A stretch of DNA of 64,000 bases, taken from assembly GCA_000469685.2 (NCBI GenBank), contig LS997565.1, positions 30,784,645 to 30,848,644 on the forward strand. Direction: 5' to 3'. The first letter of the stretch is position 1; the number at the start of each line of letters is the position of its first letter. The position numbers and the translations under genes are program-made. Below the pieces are notes generated by a model. The model had not been told where the DNA came from and made no database searches. It saw nothing but the letters and a program-made list of their open reading frames with translations. This document shows, one piece after another, positions 35,606-45,775 of this stretch. The DNA is from Haemonchus contortus (taxonomy: Eukaryota > Nematoda > Chromadorea > Rhabditida > Trichostrongylidae).

Positions 35606-36875
35606 CAGGGTGTCCCAAAATTATTTGCGCTGATTTACAGCAATATATTTGAAACTTCCCAACTGCGAAAGACGATGGAATTTCTACGCACGCTAGCTAA
35701 CACTATGTGCTACAACATGCCAAAGTCGCATTTCAAAATATCCCCCGTGAGCGCGAATAGAAGTCAAAGTTTGCTCTCGACTTGATCGCATGTGGCACGC
35801 AGGTATCCTTCTCCATTTCTTCCCAGCCGTCTTCCAGCTTTGGCATTTTAGGACTCCAAACTGGGACTGCAAACTCGACAGGTCCTCTTCTAATCAGGGA
35901 CCATTCGTGGGATTCAAGTGAGTCAAGTTCTGGAAAATAGGATGGCCATTCCTCTTCACCAATGAAGTCGGGCAGCTGTCGTCGGCACCACTCGCGGGCA
36001 AGCTTGGCTCTGTGGGCTGGAGTAGCGTCCTGCTGGAAGGACTACGAGATTTTTCAGGAATTGTAGTTGGATCAACTCCTCATCACACCTATCAGTACGC
36101 TGTTCGAGTACTGGTCTTGGTCAACTTTCACGCCTGCACCGAAGAAACCACGAGCGGCTTACCCTTGCCACTGATTTCCTCGAAAAACATCATTTTACTG
36201 TTCTGATAGCAACCTTTTTGTGAGATATTACACGCTGGATGCTTCTTTCCGGAACACGAACGTTCTGGTTGTTGAGGGATGGTTTTATCGTAAAAAATTT
36301 TTTGGCCAGAGCAAACGACGAAGGGTTGTGTGTCATCACTCAAGTGGGTCTGCGACTTTCTGCATTTTTTGGCCATGCAGAATCTATTGAGATCGGGACT
36401 GGAGCATACGATAGGAATGGTAGTGAGGCTTCTGCATGACATTCTTCCATCGCGATAACTCCTGTAAGCCGTGCCCGTTGACTTCCTTTTGATGGGTCAC
36501 CCAGGATCCCGACCGATTGGCATACGGACCATTTTAATAGTCCTATCTTCAGAAACATTCTACCTTTCTATCTCTCCTGGTTTGTCTCTGATTCAATCTT
36601 CTTTTCTATATCGTTTAATAGCCTCCTATATGGTCATTAGAAGAATCCCAAAGAATTTCATAACGCCCTTCCACTTCTCGCGCGTCAATGATGGCAAGTG
36701 GCATTGAATGAGCCTTCTCCATCTGAAAGATAATGGGAGTTCCACATCAGCAACCACGCATATTGCAAGGAGACCTTCTTATGCAAGTAATTAATAGCAG
36801 GTAATGTGGATTTGATAGATTATTTCTACCTTAAAAATTACTGAACTTTGACGCAAATAATTTTGGGACACCCTG
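35606..36875 (-). mobile_element. Tc1/mariner-family transposon, minus-strand transposase remnant
   Basis: Perfect 24-bp inverted repeats start CAGGGTGTCCCAAAATTATT (35606-35629 and 36852-36875). TA lies at 35604-35605 and 36876-36877. The minus strand encodes a degraded transposase with CSGQKIFYDKTIP at about 36310, KMMFFEEISGKGKPLV at about 36170, and QDATPAHRAKLAREWCRRQL then PDFIGEEEWPSYFPELDSLE at about 36030-35900. That is the D...D catalytic order of this superfamily. Several frameshifts separate the pieces. Length and ends are normal for a once-complete element. Confidence 0.9.
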
Positions 36876-37053
36876 TATAACGTCATGATCGTTTCCATGA
36901 ACCTGGCTCCAATCGCTTTCATAGCTCAGAGCCTAGAAGTCGAACAACCATGGAAATTGATGCTATAATAAGGCAAGATTAACCCAGACAGTTCTCTGGA
37001 CCAGGAGGCCGGGCCCGGTATAGAAGAGGTTTACTAAATCGCCGGAACGTTAG

Positions 37054-37440
37054 GATCCGGGAACTTCTCCCCTAACACGGCGTCGTACACGCCACACCCG
37101 TCACCTATCGCAGGATTGCGATGGAAGATTGGAGCGCGCAATTCGCGAGGTAGGGATTCCTTTAATTATTTGAATTGGCTTTCCGCTCTTTTCAATTCCA
37201 ATGCGGTCTTGATCGCAGTTTATATGGGAGGAGTCATTTTAATCAATCAAGTCTTATAAACATGAAAACCAAAAAGAAACAGAAGAAAAAACGATAAAAT
37301 CCAATGAAAAAGCAAGCCAGTCAAGGAAAAATGTCGCGTCCTATCGATTGGCGAGAGGCGGGGTGAGTACGGTAATTGCAGTGACATTTGCTGCATGCCG
37401 CCAGAGAGAATGCCGCAATCGGGGAGAAGTTCCGTTGCCC
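37054..37440. mobile_element. MULE-like MITE, family A copy 3
   Basis: The ends are GATCCGGGAACTTCTCCCC (left) and GGGGAGAAGTTCCGTTGCCC (right). GGAACGTTAG precedes it (37044-37053) and GGACCGTTAG follows it (37441-37450), a 10-bp target duplication with one mismatch. It is collinear with the copy at 54297, which is inverted. The long duplication and G-rich ends point to the Mutator-like superfamily. Confidence 0.85.
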
Positions 37441-37544
37441 GGACCGTTAGATCGACTACCCAGAAATTAACACCTGCGTACAATGAGCAAGCCTACCTCC
37501 CTCCTGACCTCGTCGTAATATCAAAACTCGCAGAGGGCGAGAAT

Positions 37545-38400
37545 GGGCGAGAGGTCATGGTTACGGCCACACACTTTCTTTTTCTTAATTCATAGACCCC
37601 TTATCTGCAATCAAACACGCCTCAGGTGCTTTCCGCGTTATAGTCCCCCTTTCTAGTGCCAGATGGCTACTGAAATTGTGAATTTTTACCATCATGACAC
37701 AGAACTCGATGCATTCCCAGTGGTGTTTAAGTGCGAGACTTCCTTAGCCCCTCCAGGTGTTCTTTGATTCGTGTACGAAGTGGGAGGCCTGGTTAACCAA
37801 TATATTCAGCACCACAGGCCTGGCAACGAATTTCGTAAACCGCCCTGCTCTCGTGCAATCACCCCGTCGAATGGAAGGAGACACAAGGCAATCTGGAGTG
37901 TCCAAGAAGTCGTATAGGCGATTGCGGACCAGTTGTTGATAGAATTTTCCTGGAGGTATTTTCACAACAATGACCTCCTCCTGTAGATCACCCCTAGTCA
38001 AACTTGTTCGAGTTGCCCTGCTCATTTCTTCGGAAATAAATGGCAGACGAAATGCTACCTCATTGACCGCTCACGAATTCTACGAGGTGAAAAATGTCTC
38101 CCACTTTGTGACCCCCCCCCGCGGCAGCGAGGGTACCCATTGGACAACGCAACCCTTCGAGCGATGTCCAGAGATTCTGATTTGAGATCCGCATCGGAGG
38201 AGACCTTATTACTGGCAACTCTGAATATATTGCTGATAACAAACTGTTTTGTTCTTGTGAGGTGGGCCGAGCGGTAGCGAATAAGCATATTCTCACAGCA
38301 TCAATATCAATGGTTCTTCGACTTTCAGGCTCTGACGAAGGCGAACTTGCCAAAACGCTAGTCTTATAAAGCTTGAAATTAGGAAAGGCTGAGGAAAGCA
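37545..38400 (-). mobile_element. Penelope-like element fragment
   Basis: The minus strand gives TRTKQFVISNIFRVA and ESLDIARRVALSNGYP (about 38280-38130), then KIPPGKFYQQLVRNRLYDFL (about 37960). Around 37740 a GIY-YIG-like tail follows (VHESKNTWRG/ RIKEHLEGLRK, with TPLGMHRVLCHDG), and then the charged C-terminal segment shared with 2896-3060. The pieces lie in different frames, so it is dead. The reverse transcriptase core should lie to the right of 38400 but is not seen. Confidence 0.5.
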
Positions 38401-38427
38401 TACGTACTTGTTAAGGTCGTGCCAGGA

Positions 38428-38997
38428 TTAAAGGCACCGTTCACAAAAAGTTAGGGTACCCTTTTTTGACGGGAATTGATAGAACTACTCTAGAATGAAG
38501 CGATAACAACGAAAAAAGCGCAAAAAACGATGAACAAAAAGAATTACAAAGGGCCAAAAAAAAAAGAGCTGGAAAGGGGGCTGGACGAGTTTCACATTGA
38601 AAGAGCGTCGGTTAGAGACGATCGGTGTCTCGTTAGACGAGTGTCGAGACGACACAGTGTCATGTAATCGCGTCAGGACCCACCCTGAATTGCAAATTGG
38701 CAAATTGCCAGAGACGCAATGCAATAGCAGACAACACATTGCGTCTCTGGCAATTTGCCAATTTGCAATTCAGGGTGGGTTCTGACGCGATTACATGACA
38801 CTGTCGTCTCGACACTCGTCTAAGGTGACATCGGTCGAGGGGCGGAGATGCGAATTACGACAACAACGGGCCCGCCACTATGCCATCGACGTCGAAATTG
38901 CGGAAGTGAGAAGGAACCTTCTACAACCCATGGGGGCCGCTGAGTATTAATAAGGTAAGAACTCAATAACTTTTTTTATCGTGAACGGTGCCTTTAA
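38428..38997. mobile_element. TTAA-flanked inverted-repeat element with a large central palindrome
   Basis: The ends are TTAAAGGCACCGTTCAC (38428-38444) and GTGAACGGTGCCTTTAA (38981-38997), perfect 17-bp inverted repeats including TTAA at each side. TTAA flanks suggest a piggyBac-type target, but the ends do not look classical for that superfamily. The centre holds the palindrome described next. There is no transposase. Confidence 0.75.
38631..38822. repeat. long palindrome, ~88-bp arms, short loop
   Basis: The left arm starts TTAGACGAGTGTCGAGACGA and runs to GAGACGCAATG. After a loop of about 16 bases the right arm repeats it as an inverse with only a few differences (an extra AC pair, one G/A change). 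A weaker inverse match extends about 18 bases further out. RNA from either strand would fold into a near-perfect hairpin. Confidence 0.95.
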
Positions 38998-39496
38998 GAG
39001 AAGGTCGTGGTATACATATTCTACAACACGTACTAACCCTGAATCACTGATGGGTCTTAAGGGAAGGTGGAGAGGGACGCTTGTCTGGTGAAGAGGCGAA
39101 ACAAGTCATCTTCGATCTGTCTGGTTACTTTTATTTATGATGCATTTGCTTATTGCTTTTTTTATTACTAAACTGGTTTAATTTGCCATTCTTTAATTAG
39201 CAAGGGGTTAGCATTGCGACTCGAACTGCGCGCGGCGAAATTCGTAGCGATTTTGACGACTTTAGCGCCTTTTAATGGGGCCCAAATCGGAGGTAGAGTA
39301 GACAAGTGGGATCAGCTGACCATACTAATCTACTCTACTTCAACTTTGTACTCCAATTGTAGGCGCCAGAGTCGTTCAAAATTTTTTGACGCGCAAGTTG
39401 CCCCGCGTAGTTCGAATCGCACGAATGTACCCATACCACATGATCCCTCTTCAGCGCGTCGTGATGTGACACGTTGAGGGTTTCGTTATTGAAATA
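38998..39496. other. no gene recognised
   Basis: AT-rich then mixed sequence without a recognisable exon or repeat. Confidence 0.35.
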
Positions 39497-40789
39497 CCAT
39501 TCGGGCTATGCACGCTAACGCTGATCTGTCGACGACCGCTTGTCGATTATGGAGTCATTCAGCGGACCATTGGATAAGATATTTCTCTTTAGATTTAGAC
39601 GCCGAACTGCTGAGAGCATCACGCTCGAGGGAGACGGGCGGTAGGAACGATTTTGGGTGATCGATTCGCCGCACACGGCTGTCGCGGACCACTCATTCGC
39701 CGTTATTACAGCTCTAGCGTTCCTCATACATCTCAATCGATGTGCGATCATTATCTTATGCATAATTCTACTATTAGTACTTTTGTTCTTGTTTTTCTTA
39801 CCTACTGCTGCATCCTGCTACATTCCTTCGCGCGCGACGCCCCTCTCACCGCAACGCGACCATTTCGTTCCTAATGCACCACACCCTCACGCTCGATATA
39901 CTTCAACTGAGCAGAATTTTTAGGGGTTGTTCATAGCTCCGTCCACCTGTGCAGACCTTTCCACTAATAAAAACTTGACCACCCTTCTTTTACCTCCTCC
40001 TGACCATTTTTTAAGCTTCTTTTTTTAAACCTAACGTTCTAGAAAGTTTTTGAAGAGTGAATTTTTAGTGCTAGCCCCGCTTCCCTGTGCCAACCCGCCC
40101 CTTCGTGAGTTTGACTGCATTTGTTCCATTACCTCTGACCACTTTTTCCCGCGTTCTAGAACATTTATGAACAGAGTTATAAATTATTGATCTAAGCGCC
40201 GCCCACTTTCGTGCCGACTCCGCCCACTTCAATTATTTGTTCATTCCGGGTGCTAGAACATTTCTGAACAGAGTTACACTCATTTTTGACAAGTAGCTTT
40301 CGCCTTAATGCGCGCCCCACCTGTCGTGAGCAGGGCTTCGCTAAGCTTACGCATGTCCAGCATGCAAAAGGTCTTGCTCACTCTTTTAATTCTTTTTTTT
40401 CTGGCTTCGACGCCATCGCTGAATCAAATTATGAATCTCTCTAAAAATCAACGCCAACTGCGAGAAAGCTCCGCCCACCGCCGGTAAGTTTCCTTTATTT
40501 TAATTGTTGACCCGTCCCTCATCTTTACACATTTTTTCTCGGCGTCTGGACTGTTATGAGACCTTACGAGAAGCATATGCCCATGACCCCACCCATTTCC
40601 GGCCCATGCCCCTCCCCTTGGGGTGGAGCTCCGCTAGGCTCACACGTGCTCTGTTGCACTTACCCTATGCTCAACCCATTCCACACTTGACCCAACCTCT
40701 CCAGGTTTTCCTTCAGGTAGTATCGAATTTCCGTACAAACAAACAAACAAAGAGACAGACAGACGCGAGCGCTTTATATATAGTAAGGA
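39497..40789 (-). mobile_element. Helitron-like element carrying a nested MITE
   Basis: The plus-strand left end is A|CCATTCGGGCTATGCACGCT; the right end is GCGAGCGCTTTATATATAGTAAGGA|T at 40789. Flanking A and T fit Helitron insertion. It shares its modules with the copy at 29183: CGACGACCGCTTGTCGATTATGG, GAACTGCTGAGAGCATCACG, CTAGAACATTTCTGAACAGA, and the CTCCAGGTTTTCCTTCAGG block. A 258-bp MITE at 39629 interrupts it. It has no coding content. Confidence 0.75.
39629..39886. mobile_element. MULE-like MITE, family B copy 1
   Basis: The ends are GGGAGACGGGCGGTAGGAAC (left) and GTTCCTAATGCACCACACCC (right), imperfect inverted repeats with G-rich tips. The 10-bp direct repeat TCACGCTCGA lies at 39619-39628 and 39887-39896. 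The uninterrupted host module (CATCACGCTCGATATA) is seen in the Helitron at 29183, so the insertion site is confirmed. Confidence 0.9.
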
Positions 40790-42412
40790 TGACTATGGGG
40801 TATGGTTACATTCGCCCAATCCTGGATGAAGCGATTAGTAAACATTCCGTTCTTTTAGCAGGCCTTCTTGGGGAATCGATGCAATAAAGATAGGGATGAC
40901 TACATGCTCAATGTTGAAGAGAGGAATAGTGCATGCGCAGCACGTGCATGGTGGGCCCCTGCCACGTCTGACCACCATAAACAGCATTCCATGTGCATGT
41001 TATCCCTCAACAGCGTTGTTAATCTGATTACAAAACGCTGGGATAACTGGTTCCTGGCTTTTTTTTTATGGAATACGTTTTACACAGGGAATATTTGGGG
41101 GTGCTCTACTTTTGTGATATCTATATGCTCTTCAATCACTTATAGTCGATCATCTCTGCAGTCTTTTAGCATAGCCGATCAGGAATTTGCTAGGCTTTTA
41201 CAGTTAGCAAAACCGCTAAGTACGACTTCGGTGTGAGTTTTAACTCCGTATTCATCACGGATCTTTTGGCCTCTCTCCTGTATTCATGCAATGGCCCCGA
41301 ACACAACTTTTTTTGGCATGATTTCTATCAAGGATTGTTTGTTTACGCTTTAAATGATTTCCTCGAATAAGTGGATTTCCACTTTAGCGAACTTGCTTGG
41401 CAAATCGATGAAGGGCAATGAGTTGCACCCTGTATGGCCACGAAATGTATGAAGCAAATGTTTGTTGTTTTGTTTGTTTTCAATTGTTTTTGTTGCAGCT
41501 TCGTGATGCAAAACAAAGCCGACAACGCTCATATCGAATGTTCTCCAAGCATACCATCTTCAGAAACAGAGGTCCGTCACCTGCTTTGCAAATATCCTTT
41601 GACTTGTTGTTTGTTTTTGTTGTTTTTTACGTTGATATCCTTGGTTGCCCTAGCTGGGTTCATTTGCGTCAAGCTAAAACGTAGGCGCATTTGCAGTGCA
41701 TGCGTGGCAACCCAATTTGCTCGAAACGCGATTGTTTTCTTGTTTGGATTTCTGTTGAATGTAGTTGTTTACGATACAGTCAGCTTGTTGTCCGGAAAAA
41801 TTGCGTTTTTATTTATTTGTTTGTTTTTCCGATACATAAAGTATAATTCTGGAGGTTGCTAAAGTTTTTATTACGTCGAACGTATTATTTTTCACCAAGT
41901 TGGTGGTGTAGCAATGTAATAAGTAGCAAAAATAATGCGCGTTAGTGTTTACGCCAAGTAAGTTTTTATTATTTCTTAATTGCTTGATTCGCGCCTGGAC
42001 CTACACCCTGAAGAATTAACGGGCGAATTTTGCGTGGCAGCTGTTTAGCTTTGCATCGTAACTATCTAGTTTTTGTCAGGCATCCATTGCGGAGGCGAAG
42101 ATCCACCGTTCTTTTGAAAAGGCTTTGTTTTAATGCATTTTGTAACCTCCGCCTTCTAGCAATATCGTAAGATTTCTGACATACTTAATGGATTATTCCA
42201 ATGCTGGAAACATCGTTTTTTGGTGCAATTTGCTAAACAGAAAAGAGTTTCATGCATGGTATTCGTGCAGTCTTATTCCTGCATCAGATATTTCTTCGCC
42301 AAGTGGGTTAAGAAGGGTGATTTTGCATTGTCTCCAATTCTTTTTTCCAATTTCTAATAACATAATAAGTAGAACAATACAGTAATGAAAGTTCACGGGC
42401 ACTCTCGTCTTA
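40790..42412 (+). other. no gene recognised; one hydrophobic open frame
   Basis: A 142-codon plus-strand frame at 41434-41862 starts MATKCMKQMFVVLFVFNCFC and has three or four hydrophobic stretches (SLVALAGFICVKLKRRR, NAIVFLFGFLLNVVVYD). The DNA is very rich in TTTGTT runs, which produce F, V and L by composition alone. It has no signal I can tie to a family. I leave it as a weak hypothetical. Confidence 0.25.
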
Positions 42413-42421
42413 CAGTGACTA

Positions 42422-42846
42422 GGGGGACGGAACATTCACCCAATTCCGGACGCGGCAAACTGGCTGCTTTCAGAGTTCGCCGACCGGTCTCGCGCGTGCA
42501 CGGGGCTGGCCGGTGGACTCAGAAGTTCGGGTGTGGTGCGTTAGGAACGAAATGGTCGCGTCGCGGTGAGAGGGGCGTCGCGCGCGAAGAAATGTAGCAG
42601 GATGCAGCAGTAGGTAAGAAATACAAGAACAAAAGTACTAATAGTAGAATTATGCATAAAATAATGATCGCATATCGATTGAGTTCTATGAAGAACGCCA
42701 GAGCTGTAATAACGGCGCGTGAGTGGTCCGCGACAGCCGCGTGCGGCGAATCGATTACCCAAAATCGTTCCTAACGCCCGTCTCCCCAGAAGTTCGCCGC
42801 GCAGTTTGCCGAGTCCGTCGAGAATTGGGTGAATGTGCCCACATCC
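42422..42846. mobile_element. MULE-like MITE, family C
   Basis: The ends are GGGGGACGGAACATTCACCC and, at the right, GGGTGAATGTGCCCACATCCC, with an inner ACATTCACCCAATTC inverted repeat that extends through GGCAAACT. The 9-bp direct repeat CAGTGACTA flanks it (42413-42421 and 42847-42855). It sits nine bases inside the Helitron 3' end. A family B MITE is nested in it. Confidence 0.85.
42530..42786. mobile_element. MULE-like MITE, family B copy 2, nested
   Basis: This is the reverse complement of the element at 39629 over its full length (GGTGTGGTGCGTTAGGAACG ... CGTTCCTAACGCCCGTCTCCC). CAGAAGTTCG flanks it (42520-42529 and 42787-42796). Its host is the family C MITE. The open frame 42762-42541 inside it is a chance reading. 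Confidence 0.9.
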
Positions 42847-43838
42847 CAGTGACTATAACGGTACGCTATTGCGTGCGCTAGGGGCTCTAGCCATGAGGGA
42901 CGGGTGAAGTGGGGCTGTGTGTGGCCAAGAAGTGTACTCCGATGTATCCAAATCAAATACCTCTGCAGCCTATGTAGTCGAAGAAACTCTGTGTAGTATG
43001 AGCTGTGTGTGGCCATGGACAGTAACTTTGAAAGGACAACCTTTTTGGGTAGCTGTAGGAATTTACTCGTCTCTGCAGGGTATGCATCTATGTGGACGGG
43101 GCTACTGTAGAATTTATTTCATGAGGTCTGAAGCTAATGTAGTGCATTTGCTCTCGTGTAGAAGACACTACTGTATGTGGAACCATAAATACTTTGAAAA
43201 AAAGTTTTAAAAAATTAAAGCCTATTTTTTTGAAAGAGTTCAATGGGATACCCTAGTTTACACCTATGTGGTCAGGCATAGTGTGATGGACAGATGTATA
43301 AATTTCTGATCTCAGTCATACCCCCTCTTTTCAAACGCCACCCACTTCAGACCACGAACCACATTACTTTTATTACCTCCAGCCACTTTTTCCCGCATTC
43401 TAAAACGCATCTGAAGAGACTTAATAAGTTTGACGTAAGCCCGCATTAGTGCCAATCCTGTGAAATACGACCACATTTGTTCTACTACATCTTACCACTT
43501 TTTTCCCGCATCCCATAACGTTTCTGAATAGAGCTACAATTTTTTGATCTAAGCCCCGCCCGCTTTAGTACAAACTCCGCCCACTTCTGTGAATTGACCA
43601 CATTTGTTCTTTTACACCTCAACAACTTTTTGCCGCATCCAAGAACGTTTTTCTGAGTAGAGTCATAAATTTTTGTCCAGCCACGCCCAGTTTAGTGCTA
43701 AATTTTTGATCTAAACTCCGCCCACCTTAGTACAAACTCCGCTCACTTCTGGGATTTGGCCACATTTGATCTTTCACACCTTAACATCTGTTTGCCGCAT
43801 CCCAGGACGTTTCTGAATAGAGATATACCAGTCGGGCC

Positions 43839-44019
43839 GCCCGGCTAACGCCGGGCTTCCCTCCTTCTTATGGTGACGCCCGGCTTCGCCGGGCGCTGTG
43901 ACGCCCGGCTTCGCCGGGCGCTCCTCCTTTCTGTGGAAAATTTGTTATGCTTAAATCGGGCCGCCCAGCTAACGCCGTGCTTCCCTCCTTCTAATGGGTT
44001 CGCCCGGCTACGCCGGGCG
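43839..44019. repeat. cluster of four GC-rich hairpins
   Basis: CGCCCGGCTTCGCCGGGCG occurs twice (43877-43895, 43902-43920), with a variant having TAC as loop at 44001-44019 and a shorter GCCCGGC/GCCGGGC pair at 43839-43856. They lie just inside the Helitron 3' end, where one hairpin is normally found. Confidence 0.9.
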
Positions 44020-44289
44020 CTCACCATGATGCGCAAATGACACTTCGGATTCTACTTTTTCTTTGAAGGCTGTACACCCTCACTATTAGCTTCAAATTGT
44101 GAGCGATTTTTTCTGTAAGCCATCTTCGCTGTGTCCGAATAGAACATCGCATTATATCACAAAGGCGATTATTTAGAGAAAAAAGTACTCAGACACTTCA
44201 TCGCGGCTGAGTCTACTATATTAGCTACGATCAATGTTCCCAGCCAACTCCTTGTGCCTTCAAGCTTCAACGGTCTGGGTCCGAACTAA

Positions 44290-45720
44290 CAGTATTTATT
44301 CACGCCCAGTCCTTTGGGGCGGAGTTTGGTCTTGCAACCTATCATCAGTGTTCCTATCCTGCCTCCTGTATTCCTACCAAATTTGGGCGCTCTAAGTCCA
44401 TTTTGACATTTCTCTGCAAGCCCCAACCCCTGAGGATGGAATCCGGCACTGACACCCACCATAAGTGTTTCCACCCTGCCGCCTGTATTCCTACCAAATT
44501 TGAACGCTCTAGGTCCAAGTTTAGGCTTTTCACACAAACCGCGCCCCTTGTGGGCGGAGTCCGGTCCTGCTACCCACCATAAGTGTTTTCACCCTGCCGC
44601 CTGTATTCCTACCAAATTTGAACGCTCTAGGTCCAAGTTTAAGTTTTTCACACAAACCCCGCCCCTTGTAGGCGGAGTCCGGTCCTGCCACCCACCATAA
44701 GTGCTTCCAGCATGCCGCCTGTATTCCGACCAAATTTGAACGCTCTAGGTCCAAGTTCAAGTTTTTCACACAAACCCCGCCCCTTGTGGGCGGAGTCCGG
44801 TCCTGCCACTCACCATAAGTGTTTCCACCCTGCCGCCTGTATTCCGACCAAATTTGAACGCTCTAGGTCCAAGTTTAAGTTATTCACACAAACCCCGCCC
44901 CTTGTGGGCGGAGTCCGGTCCTGCCACCCACCATAAGTGCTTCCACCCTGCCGCCTGTATTCCGACCAAATTTGAACGCTCTAGGTCCAAGTTTAAGTCT
45001 TTCACACAAACCCCGCCCCTTTTAGGCGGAGTCCTGTCCTACCACCCACCATTAGTGTACCCATCCTGCCCCCTTACACCTACCAAATTTGAACTCTCTA
45101 GGTCGACGGGGACAGAAGTTATGACTTTCTGCTCAAACATTTATTTTGCACAAACCCCGCCCCCTGTGGGCGGAGTCCGGCCCCACCACCCGCCATTAGT
45201 GTTCCCATCCTGGCCCCCTTACACCTACCAAATTTGAACTCTCTAGGTCGACGGGAACCGGAGTTATGAATTTGCGCTTGAACATTTATTTCGCACAAAC
45301 CCCGCCCCCTGTAGGCGGAGTCCGGCACTACCACTGACCATTAGTGTTCCCATCCTGGCCCCCTTACTCCTACCAAATTTGAACTCTCTAGGTCGACGGG
45401 AACCGGAGTTCTGAATTTGCGCTCAAACATTTATTTCGCACAAACCCCGCCCCCTGTGGGCGGAGTCCGGCACTACCACTGACCATTAGTGTTCCCATCC
45501 TGGCCCCCTTACTCCTACCAAATTTGAACTCTCTAGGTCGACGGGAACCGGAGTTCTGAATTTGCGCTCAAACATTTATTTCGCACAAACCCCGCCCCCT
45601 GTGGGCGGAGTCCGGCACTACCACTGACCATTAGTGTTCCCATCCTGGCCCCCTTACTCCTACCAAATTTGAACTCTCTAGGTCGACGGGAACCCGAGTT
45701 ATGAATTTCCGGTCAAACAC
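44290..45720. repeat. minisatellite with 118-bp and 145-bp unit classes
   Basis: The landmark CCAAATTTG recurs at 44377, 44494, 44612, 44730, 44848, 44966, 45083, 45228, 45373, 45518 and 45663. The spacing is 117-118 bp for the first six intervals and 145 bp for the last four. Each unit carries a CCCCGCCCC...GGGCGGAGTCCGG pair that can form a stem. The longer class adds GACGGGAACCGGAGTTCTGA-like sequence. Open frames across it are artefacts of the period. Confidence 0.95.
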
Positions 45721-45775
45721 ACAACTACACACACACACAAACACACACACACACACAGACAAACCAACAGACACA
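45720..45775. repeat. CA-rich microsatellite
   Basis: ACACACACACAAACACACAC and CAGACAAACC-type runs adjoin the Helitron 5' end. Confidence 0.8.

Noticed and set aside
41434..41862. 142-codon hydrophobic protein
   Set aside because: The hydrophobic content can come from TTTGTT-rich DNA; no family match or splice support. Kept only as a weak hypothetical in the region entry.
43845..45334. Long open frames on both strands
   Set aside because: They follow the period of the minisatellite and GC hairpins.
44290..45720. Regularly spaced repeats that could suggest a CRISPR array
   Set aside because: The units are 118-145 bp, near-identical through their length with no unique spacers, lie inside a Helitron, and the DNA is eukaryotic.
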